DNA of 64,000 bases from Corallococcus silvisoli (lineage in GTDB: Bacteria > Myxococcota > Myxococcia > Myxococcales > Myxococcaceae), in assembly GCF_009909145.1 (NCBI RefSeq), contig NZ_JAAAPJ010000007.1, positions 488,191-552,190 of the forward strand. The letters run 5' to 3'. Within the stretch, counting starts at the first letter, position 1. Each line of letters starts with the position of its first letter. The position numbers and the translations under genes were made by a program. Positions 42,592 to 49,788 of the stretch are shown piece after piece. The notes under the pieces were generated by a model. That model made no database searches and was not told the origin of the DNA. It saw only the letters and a list, made by a program, of their open reading frames with translations.

Positions 42592-42629
42592 TTTCCCTTA
42601 TTGACTGAGGGAAATCCAGGGGTTACGAA
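42592..42629 (+). promoter_or_regulatory. Predicted gyrA promoter overlapped by an inverted repeat
   Basis: TTGACT (42601-42606), 17-nt spacer, TACGAA (42624-42629). The -35 sits in the loop of a perfect 7-bp inverted repeat, TTTCCCT (42592-42598) and AGGGAAA (42608-42614), which could be an operator. Transcription would begin ~50 nt before the gyrA ATG. Confidence 0.5.
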
Positions 42630-42688
42630 CACTCTCCCATCGGGCGGAGCCCCCCACGTGAGGGGCCCGTCCGCACCTTCCAGAGCCC

Positions 42689-45490
42689 ATGGCTGACGAC
42701 ACCACCGACACGCCGGCAACGCCCCCCGCGCCTCCTCCGTCGAGCGGCGCCGGAGAGCTCATTCCCATCAACATCGAAGACGAGATGCGCCGTTCGTATC
42801 TCGACTACTCGATGTCCGTCATCATCGGCCGCGCGCTGCCTGACGTGCGCGACGGCTTGAAGCCCGTGCACCGTCGCGTCCTCTTCGCGATGAACGACCT
42901 GGGCAACCTCCACAACCGCGCCTACAAGAAGAGCGCGCGCGTGGTGGGTGATGTCATCGGTAAGTACCACCCGCACGGCGACTCGTCCGTCTACGACGCC
43001 ATGGTGCGCCTGGCGCAGGAGTGGAGCCTCCGCTACCTGCTGGTGGACGGCCAGGGCAACTTCGGCTCGGTGGACGGCGACTCGCCGGCGGCCATGCGCT
43101 ACACGGAAGTGCGCATGGAGCGGCTGGCGGAGGACCTCCTGTCGGACATCGACAAGGAGACCGTCGAGTTCGGCCCCAACTACGACGACTCGCTGGAGGA
43201 GCCGCTCGTCCTGCCGGCCAAGTTCCCCAACCTCCTCGTCAACGGGAGCAGCGGCATCGCGGTGGGCATGACCACCAACATCCCGCCGCACAACATGACT
43301 GAGGTGGTGTCCGGGACGCTGCACCTGATCGAGAACCCGGACTGCACCGTCCTGGACCTGATGGAGTTCATCGAGGGACCGGACTTCCCCACCGCGGCCA
43401 TCATCACCGGTCGCGAGGGCATCCGGCGCGCCTACGAGACGGGCCGCGGCTCCATGACCATCCGTGCGCGCACGGAGATCGAAACGAACAAGAAGGGCGA
43501 CCGTGAGGCCATCATCGTCACGGAGATCCCCTACCAGGTGAACAAGGCGCGCCTCATCGAGAAGATCGCCGAGCTGGTGCGCGAGAAGAAGCTGGAGGGC
43601 ATCAGCGACATCCGCGACGAGAGCGACCGGCAGGGCATGCGCATCGTCATCGAGCTCAAGCGCGATGCCATCTCCCAGGTGGTGCTCAACAACCTCTTCT
43701 CCATGACGCAGATGGAGACGACGTTCGGCGCGGTGATGCTGGCCATCGACGGCGGGCAGCCGCGCACGCTCAACCTGAAGGAGCTGCTGGACCGCTTCAT
43801 CGCGCACCGCCGCGACGTGGTGACGCGCCGCACGCGCTACGAGCTGCGCAAGGCGCTCGCGCGCATGCACATCGTGGAAGGCCTGCTCGTCGCGCAGGAC
43901 CTCATCGACCTGGTGGTCAGCCTCATCCGCGCGTCTCGCGACCCGGACGAGGCCCGCTGGGGCCTGATGAACATCCTGTCGCCGGACCTCTACACGCGCG
44001 AGCGCTTCCAGAACCTGGATCGCATCGACTACGCGAAGGCCAAGGCGCAGATGGAGCTGCTGGTCAGCCGCGCGCGCAACGAGGAGCCGGCGTACGGCGG
44101 CCTGGAGCACAAGTACGAGGGCGCGGGCTTCAGCGAGGACCAGGCGCAGAACATCCTGGAGATGCGCCTGCAGCGGCTCACCGGCCTGCAGCGCGAGGAG
44201 CTGTTCAAGGAGCTCATCGGGCTGGTGCGCGACATCGCGCGGCTGCGCGACATCCTCGCCAACGAGAAGAGCCTGCTGGGCGTCATCAAGGCGGAGCTGA
44301 TGGAGATCCGCGAGCGCTACGGCGACAAGCGCCGCACGGAGATCACGGGCGCGGTGGATGACTTCACCAGCGAGGACCTCATCGCCGAGGAGACGATGGT
44401 GGTGACGCTCTCGCACACGGGCTACGTGAAGCGCTCGCCCCTGTCGGAGTACCGGGCGCAGAAGCGCGGCGGGCGCGGCAAGACGGGCGCGGGGACGAAG
44501 GAGGACGACTTCGTCACCAAGGTGTTCGTGGCCAGCACGCACGCGTACCTGATGCCCATCACCACCAAGGGCAAGCTGTACTCGCTGAAGGTGCACCAGA
44601 TTCCGCAGGGCAGCCGCACGTCACGGGGCAAGGCCATCGTGAACCTGGTGCAGTTCGGGGAAGGGGAGCGGCTGGCGCAGGTGCTGGTGACGCGCGACTT
44701 CCCGGAGAACCGCTACGTCTTCTTCGTCACGAAGAAGGGCGTGGTGAAGCGCACGGACCTGAGCGCGTTCGAGAGCGTCCGGGCCAGCGGCATCATCGCG
44801 CTGGGCATCGACGACGGTGACGAGCTGGTGGGCGTGATGATCACCGACGGGACGAAGGACATCCTCCTGTCCACGGCCACGGGCATGAGCATCCGCTTCA
44901 AGGAAGAGGATGTGCGCTCCATGGGCCGTCAGGCCTACGGCGTGAAGGGCATCACGCTGGAGGACGGCGACGAGGTGGTGGGCGCGGACCTCCTGGACAA
45001 GGAGCCCGAGGAGGGCCAGACGCCGGCGGAGCAGGGCAGCGCCATCCTCACGGTGACGGAGAACGGCTACGGCAAGCGCACGGAGGGCGGCGAGTACCGC
45101 CAGCAGGGCCGTGGCGGCAAGGGCATCATCGACATCAAGACCACCGAGCGGAACGGCCGCGTGGTGGGCGTGGTGCAGGTGAAGGACAGCGACGAGGTGA
45201 TGCTCGTCACCAACGGCGGGATGCTCATCCGCATGAAGGTGAAGGAGATCTCCGTCATCGGCCGCAACACGCAGGGCGTGCGCCTCATCGCGCTGGAGAA
45301 CGGCGAGGAGAAGGTGATGGCCATCTCCAAGCTGCCAGAGGGCGAGGAGTCCGAGGAGGAGGCCGACGAGACCACGTCTCCGGTGGAGGCGGCGGGAGAG
45401 GCTTCGGACGCCGCGCCGGCGGACGCCGCGGCTGCGGAGGCCCCGGCGGGTGAGCCCGCTCCGGAAGGCGAGCCCGGCTCGGAAGGCTGA
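42689..45490 (+). CDS. gyrA: DNA gyrase subunit A
   Basis: 933 aa (E. coli 875). Breakage-reunion domain with catalytic Tyr in AAMRYTEVRM (~138); the quinolone-determining region reads HPHGDSSVYDAM, so E. coli S83 is Ser and D87 is Asp (no resistance substitution visible), with Ser at A84. The C-terminal pinwheel contains the gyrase-specific GyrA box KRGGRGKTG (~590), which marks it as gyrase rather than topoisomerase IV. The last ~45 residues are an acidic Glu/Ala/Pro tail like the regulatory tail of other GyrA proteins. No gyrB nearby. The promoter carries an inverted repeat. Confidence 0.97.
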   Translation: MADDTTDTPATPPAPPPSSGAGELIPINIEDEMRRSYLDYSMSVIIGRALPDVRDGLKPVHRRVLFAMNDLGNLHNRAYKKSARVVGDVIGKYHPHGDSSVYDAMVRLAQEWSLRYLLVDGQGNFGSVDGDSPAAMRYTEVRMERLAEDLLSDIDKETVEFGPNYDDSLEEPLVLPAKFPNLLVNGSSGIAVGMTTNIPPHNMTEVVSGTLHLIENPDCTVLDLMEFIEGPDFPTAAIITGREGIRRAYETGRGSMTIRARTEIETNKKGDREAIIVTEIPYQVNKARLIEKIAELVREKKLEGISDIRDESDRQGMRIVIELKRDAISQVVLNNLFSMTQMETTFGAVMLAIDGGQPRTLNLKELLDRFIAHRRDVVTRRTRYELRKALARMHIVEGLLVAQDLIDLVVSLIRASRDPDEARWGLMNILSPDLYTRERFQNLDRIDYAKAKAQMELLVSRARNEEPAYGGLEHKYEGAGFSEDQAQNILEMRLQRLTGLQREELFKELIGLVRDIARLRDILANEKSLLGVIKAELMEIRERYGDKRRTEITGAVDDFTSEDLIAEETMVVTLSHTGYVKRSPLSEYRAQKRGGRGKTGAGTKEDDFVTKVFVASTHAYLMPITTKGKLYSLKVHQIPQGSRTSRGKAIVNLVQFGEGERLAQVLVTRDFPENRYVFFVTKKGVVKRTDLSAFESVRASGIIALGIDDGDELVGVMITDGTKDILLSTATGMSIRFKEEDVRSMGRQAYGVKGITLEDGDEVVGADLLDKEPEEGQTPAEQGSAILTVTENGYGKRTEGGEYRQQGRGGKGIIDIKTTERNGRVVGVVQVKDSDEVMLVTNGGMLIRMKVKEISVIGRNTQGVRLIALENGEEKVMAISKLPEGEESEEEADETTSPVEAAGEASDAAPADAAAAEAPAGEPAPEGEPGSEG

Positions 45491-45512
45491 CGTCCCGGGA
45501 GTGGAAGCACGG

Positions 45513-45556
45513 AGGGCCGGACGCGGGGCGCGAGATGCGCTCCGGGTGCCGGCCCT
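45513..45556. terminator. Bidirectional hairpin after gyrA
   Basis: AGGGCCGG (45513-45520) pairs with CCGGCCCT (45549-45556); the interior can also pair. It lies in the 85-bp gap between the convergent ends of gyrA and the NTF2-like gene. No U-tract, so it is either a GC-only terminator or a Rho-assisted end. Confidence 0.45.
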
Positions 45557-45575
45557 TCGCGTTGGCGGGCGCGGG

Positions 45576-46199
45576 CTACTTCTGGCTGACGTCCTTGGGC
45601 ACCTTGAGGCCCGCGGTGGCCTCGTCCAGCCAGAAGATGCTCATCACCCACCAGCGCTGGCCGTCGTTGAAGAGCTGGATGCTGTTGGCGCCCTTGGCGA
45701 TGAGCGGCCCGTCCTGCGTGCCGCGCGCTTCATAGGTGCTCATCACCTCGACGAGCGCGCCGAAGGCATGGGTCTTGCGCGCGGTCTCCTTCTCGAAGAA
45801 GCCGTGCGTGGCGGTGGCCTGCTGGCCCCACGTCACGTAGTCGTCCGGGGTGATGGGGCGTGCGACGAGCGTGGTCGCGCCCGGGGGCTTCACGAGCGGG
45901 ATCAGCTGGGCGCCCGGGTAGAAGAGGGAGCGGAAGCGCTGCCAGTCGCGGGGTGCGCCCGCGGGCCCGCTGATGACGTCGTAGAGGGCCTTGAGGATGG
46001 CGTCCTGGGACTTCACGTCCTCGGGCTTCGCGGGGGGCAGCTGGGCGAGGGCGGCCTGGGTGCGGTCGGCGGCGGCCTTCAGCGGGTGGGGCTTCTCCTC
46101 GGGGGCGGCGGCCTGGGGCGGTGACGCCGGGGCGCTGGGGGCCTGGGCGAAGGACGGGATTGCCAGCAGGACCGCGCAGGCGATGAGCAGGCGTGACAT
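45576..46199 (-). CDS. Exported NTF2/SnoaL-like protein
   Basis: 207 aa with signal peptide (~1-19), then an Ala/Pro-rich stretch. Residues ~65-200 look like a cone-shaped NTF2/SnoaL fold (DAILKALYDVISGPAG, HAFGALVEVMSTYEARG, WWVMSIFWLDE). Many relatives are annotated only as nuclear-transport-factor-2-like. Likely periplasmic; ligand unknown. CAGGAG ~9 nt before ATG 46199. Convergent with gyrA. Confidence 0.78.
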   Translation of the reverse strand: MSRLLIACAVLLAIPSFAQAPSAPASPPQAAAPEEKPHPLKAAADRTQAALAQLPPAKPEDVKSQDAILKALYDVISGPAGAPRDWQRFRSLFYPGAQLIPLVKPPGATTLVARPITPDDYVTWGQQATATHGFFEKETARKTHAFGALVEVMSTYEARGTQDGPLIAKGANSIQLFNDGQRWWVMSIFWLDEATAGLKVPKDVSQK

Positions 46200-46455
46200 G
46201 GGGACTCCTGGGTGCAAGGCGGAAGCGGGACGGGAGCCTAGCCGTATGGCGGAGGGACCGCGGCCGCTTGGGGGGAATGGGCTCGCGAGATGCGCCGAGA
46301 CAGGCCGTGGGCGGCCATGGCCGGGGCCCCTGGACGTCGCCGTGCCCGGGCGCGGACGCCGGGCGAGGGCCGCTCGCGCCGGGCGTCTGGCAGTGCCCAG
46401 CCCTGGGACACGGTGCTTTGCCCGGCGGAGGCCGCACCGTAGTGTGCCCGCCGCC

Positions 46456-47502
46456 ATGGCCCTGCTCACGCTCGACTCCCTCTCCCTGACGTATCCGGGC
46501 GCCGCCGCCCCCGCGGTGCGGGACGTGTCGCTGGCGCTGGAGCCGGGAGACGCGGTGGCGCTGATGGGCTCCTCCGGCTCCGGCAAGTCCGCGCTGCTGC
46601 GGCTGGTCGCCGGCCTGGAGCGGCCGTCCTCCGGCACGGTCACGCTCGCGGGCCGGGTGCTCGCGGGGCCGGACGCCTTCGTCCCCCCGGAGCAGCGTCC
46701 CCTGCGCCGCGTGCTCCACGACGCCGAGCTCGAGTCGGGCCTCACCGTGCGGGACGTGGTGCTGGACGCGCAGCCGAAGGGCGAGGGCCTGGCGCACGCG
46801 CGAGGCATGCTGGCGCTCTTCCAGCTCGAAGAGGTGGAGCAGCGCCTCTGTGGGACGCTCTCCCGGGGCCAGCGGCAGCGCGTGCTGCTGGCCCGGGCGC
46901 TGGCCTCCGGGGCGAAGCTGCTGGTGCTGGATGAGCCCTTCGCGGGCATGGACGCCGGGCTGCGCGCCGCGCTGCTCGGGGAGTGGCGCCGCGTGCTCAA
47001 GGCGCGCGGCACCGCGGTGCTCTTCGCCACGCACGACGTGGGCGAAGCGCTGGCCTTCGCGGACCGGCTGGTGCTGCTGCGCGCGGGCACCGTGGAGCAG
47101 CAGGGGGCCCCCGAGTCTGTCTACGAAGCACCGCGCACCGCCTTCGCCGCGTACTTCCTGGGCGGCACCAACCTGCTCCCCGGCTCCGCCTTCGGCCGCG
47201 TCGCGCGCACCTCGCTGGGGAACGTGCCGCTGAACGCCGAGGCCCGCGGCCAGGTGATGCTCTCCCTGCGCCCGGAAGCCCTGCGCCTGCTCCCGGACAC
47301 GGACGGCGTGGCGGTGGGAGGCGCGCTGCGCGCCGAGGTGCTGGAGCGCGCCTTCCGGGGCGCGCACGTGGACTTCACCGTGTCCTGCGCGGGCATGGCC
47401 CTGGTGGTGCGCGCCGCCCCGTCCTCCCCGCTGCGCGAGGGCAGCCGCGCCCGCCTGGAGGTGGCCGGGCGCGCGGAGGTGCTGGAGGAGACAGTCGGCT
47501 AG
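46456..47502 (+). CDS. Orphan ABC importer-type ATPase with altered motifs
   Basis: 348 aa, FbpC/PotA-like: ATPase domain (~1-230) plus a C-terminal TOBE-like domain (~270-345, RPEALRLLPDTDG). Walker A GSSGSGKSA, Walker B LLVLDEPFAGMD and switch His (FATHDVGEAL) are present. Two motifs deviate: the Q-loop reads RRVLHDAEL (His where VFQ has Gln) and the signature is LSRGQ instead of LSGGQ. No permease or binding protein is adjacent. TAGTGT (46440-46445) lies 10 nt before the ATG without a Shine-Dalgarno. Confidence 0.88.
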   Translation: MALLTLDSLSLTYPGAAAPAVRDVSLALEPGDAVALMGSSGSGKSALLRLVAGLERPSSGTVTLAGRVLAGPDAFVPPEQRPLRRVLHDAELESGLTVRDVVLDAQPKGEGLAHARGMLALFQLEEVEQRLCGTLSRGQRQRVLLARALASGAKLLVLDEPFAGMDAGLRAALLGEWRRVLKARGTAVLFATHDVGEALAFADRLVLLRAGTVEQQGAPESVYEAPRTAFAAYFLGGTNLLPGSAFGRVARTSLGNVPLNAEARGQVMLSLRPEALRLLPDTDGVAVGGALRAEVLERAFRGAHVDFTVSCAGMALVVRAAPSSPLREGSRARLEVAGRAEVLEETVG

Positions 47503-47579
47503 CCTGCTCGCACACCCTGCGTGCGAGCGGTGGGCACGGAAGGTGCAATCATCCGCGTCCCCCATGCGTAGGGAGGGGT

Positions 47580-47894
47580 ATGAACATCGCAGGCCTTCGA
47601 GGGATGGGCGTCCGCTTCTTCCAGTACGTGCGCGACCCCCGGGTGGCGACGTGGCGGAAGCTGTCCGGGCTGCTGGCCGTCCTGTACTTCCTGTCGCCCG
47701 TGGACGCGATCCCGGACTTCATCCCGGTGTTCGGCTGGTTGGACGACCTGGGCGTGCTGTCGGCGGCGGCCTTCTTCATGGTGCGCGAGGTGCAGCGCTG
47801 GCGTCCCGCCTCGCCGTCCGAGGAGACGTTCGACGGCCTGCCGCGCGACGAAGCGGGGCGGCCGCGCGTGCCCACGCTGCACCGCGACAGCTAG
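47580..47894 (+). CDS. YkvA/DUF1232 family protein
   Basis: 104 aa. The DUF1232 signature YFLSPVDAIPDFIPVFGWLDD (approx. residues 41-61; Pro-Asp-x-Ile-Pro-Asp pattern) is intact, followed by a hydrophobic segment. YkvA-type proteins are small inner-membrane proteins of unknown function. GGGAGGGG lies directly before ATG 47580. Convergent with the scramblase-like gene, 3 nt apart. Confidence 0.88.
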   Translation: MNIAGLRGMGVRFFQYVRDPRVATWRKLSGLLAVLYFLSPVDAIPDFIPVFGWLDDLGVLSAAAFFMVREVQRWRPASPSEETFDGLPRDEAGRPRVPTLHRDS

Positions 47895-47897
47895 CCG

Positions 47898-48530
47898 TCA
47901 GCCGCCGTTGTTGTCCTCGAAGTGCACGAAGTCGATGAGGAACGTGGCGGCCACCACCAGCGTCCGCAGGTGCGGGTCGCGCAGGCCGTTGAACTGGACG
48001 CCGAAGTTGTCCGCGTCCGTGAACAGCTCCTTGCCGAAGCCGCTCCACTTCTTGGCGATGGTGCCCACCTCGCGGCCCTGCTGCTCCACGTTGAACGTCC
48101 ACGGCTTGAAGAACGGCCCGCTCAGCTGGGCCAGCTCTTCGTCGCGGGGCCCCAGCACGTCGTAGGCGCGGGTGAAGAAGCGGAAGCGCTGCTGGATGGC
48201 GCCCAGGTGCCGCCCCTCGCCGTCCTCCACCTCCATCCGGGACAGCCAGAAGCGCCACGGACGGCGCAGCCGCAGCAGCGTCTCTCCGCGCGCGGACTTC
48301 AGCTCCATGGTGAAGGGCCGCTTCGCCTTGAGGAGGTTGCGCAGCAGGAACAGCCCGATGCCGCCGCCCACCTCGCCCGCGAAGAAGAGCGGGCGCCCGT
48401 CGTCCCCCACCACCTCGTAGCGGTTGCGGCCCTCGAAGCCGGTGAGGATCTCCCCCCACTCCTTCACCTGCCGCACGCGCAGCGCGTGCGCATCACGCAA
48501 GAGAATCAAGGCCTGGGACTCGACGGACAT
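47898..48530 (-). CDS. Phospholipid scramblase/LURP-one-like protein
   Basis: 210 aa. Tubby-like beta-barrel pattern: EILTGFEGRNRYEVVGDDG, GIGLFLLRNLLKAKRPFTMELKS, and a C-terminal hydrophobic strand FLIDFVHFEDNNGG, as in scramblase/LURP-one proteins. In bacteria these may bind lipids at membranes; activity is unproven. Start ATG 48530 with CGGAG ~12 nt upstream. It follows the eight-helix membrane-protein gene after 44 nt, so a shared transcript is likely. Confidence 0.8.
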   Translation of the reverse strand: MSVESQALILLRDAHALRVRQVKEWGEILTGFEGRNRYEVVGDDGRPLFFAGEVGGGIGLFLLRNLLKAKRPFTMELKSARGETLLRLRRPWRFWLSRMEVEDGEGRHLGAIQQRFRFFTRAYDVLGPRDEELAQLSGPFFKPWTFNVEQQGREVGTIAKKWSGFGKELFTDADNFGVQFNGLRDPHLRTLVVAATFLIDFVHFEDNNGG

Positions 48531-48574
48531 GGGCGGGGCTCCGGGACGGCGGAAGGAAGCAGGAGGGCAGCAGT

Positions 48575-49696
48575 CTAGAACCGTCCGAGCATCGCGAGGC
48601 CCATTCCTCCGTGGCGCCCCAGCGCCGCCGGGATGACGGACACGGCCGGGGCGTCGTCCGGCGCATCGAAGTCGCGCGTGAGGAAGAGGGTCGTCCCCAG
48701 GCCGGCCACCGCGCCCACGGCGGTGCCCACCAGGATGGCATCCCCGTGGTTGTCGCCCAGCACCAGGAACATGGCGCTCAGGCCCACGAGGCCCCCCAGG
48801 ATGCCGCCCGCGTCGACGAGCAGCACCCGGCCCCGGGAGATGTCCAGGTCGCGCGACAGCAGCGCGAAGGTAATCAGGCCCGCGCCCACCACGCCCTGCT
48901 CGATGCCGAAGAACGCGCGCGTGTCGTTGCTGTCCTGCGTGGCCATCAGCAGCGCCGCCACCACGCCCGCCCACAGGCCGCCGGAGTTCGCCATCGACAC
49001 CTGTCCGGCGGTGGGATGCGCGAACTCCGCCACCAGGATGCCCAGGCCCGTGAAGCCCAGCGCCCCCACCATCACCGCCCTCGTGGCGGCGTCGCTCTCC
49101 AGCTCGAACGAGCCGATGGACGCAAGGCCAAAGCCGAAGCCCCACACCGTGCCGGAGTTGATGGCCGCCGCCTGTCCCAGCGTCAGCCCGCCCCGGGTGA
49201 GGAGCAGCGAGGCCGCCGCGCCCGCGCTGCCGCCCAGCAGTGACATCCCCACGAACGCGCGCGTGTCCACGCAGTGGGCGATGGAGCACAGCAGGATGCC
49301 CTGGGTGACGCCGTGAAGCGTCTGCACGATGGTCAGCGACGCCCGGGCCCCCCGCGAGGTGCCTTCTTTCGACGACACCGGCGACGACGCCGGCCGCGCC
49401 AGCGTGTCCTGCGCCAGCCGGGCACCCGGCTCCAGCCGCGTCCGCGCCAGCCGCGCCAGCTCCGGCGCGTACGGATGCTGGGGACACACCTCCAGCACGT
49501 GCTCCAGTGCCTTCACCGCCCGCGCATCCTCTCCGCGCACCAGCGCGTCGAACCCCGCCGCGTAGTCGGACTCGGCGGCGCACGCCTCCGGAACCTCCAC
49601 GAGTGGGGGGACGGACATGGGCGCCGCGCCCGCTGGCGGAGGCGTGCCCGGCTGCGCGGCGACGAAGAGGGTCAGGATGAAGGGCGCGAGGAGCAT
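48575..49696 (-). CDS. Exported/membrane protein with many Gly-rich helices
   Basis: 373 aa. Signal-like N-terminus (MLLAPFILTLFVAAQ), a TPR-like stretch (~40-90, AGFDALVRGEDARAVKALEHVLEVCPQHP), then ~8 Gly/Ala-rich hydrophobic segments (~115-345). No transporter family recognised; similar Gly-rich multi-helix proteins are common in myxobacteria. Co-directional with the scramblase-like gene, 44 nt apart, suggesting a shared membrane role. Confidence 0.75.
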   Translation of the reverse strand: MLLAPFILTLFVAAQPGTPPPAGAAPMSVPPLVEVPEACAAESDYAAGFDALVRGEDARAVKALEHVLEVCPQHPYAPELARLARTRLEPGARLAQDTLARPASSPVSSKEGTSRGARASLTIVQTLHGVTQGILLCSIAHCVDTRAFVGMSLLGGSAGAAASLLLTRGGLTLGQAAAINSGTVWGFGFGLASIGSFELESDAATRAVMVGALGFTGLGILVAEFAHPTAGQVSMANSGGLWAGVVAALLMATQDSNDTRAFFGIEQGVVGAGLITFALLSRDLDISRGRVLLVDAGGILGGLVGLSAMFLVLGDNHGDAILVGTAVGAVAGLGTTLFLTRDFDAPDDAPAVSVIPAALGRHGGMGLAMLGRF

Positions 49697-49788
49697 GGCG
49701 TCGTCACCCTAGCCGAGCCCCGGGAGAAGCCGGGAGCCCGGCCCCGCTGCTTCGCGAAGGCCGGGTCACGGGTGACGAGCGGCATGGC

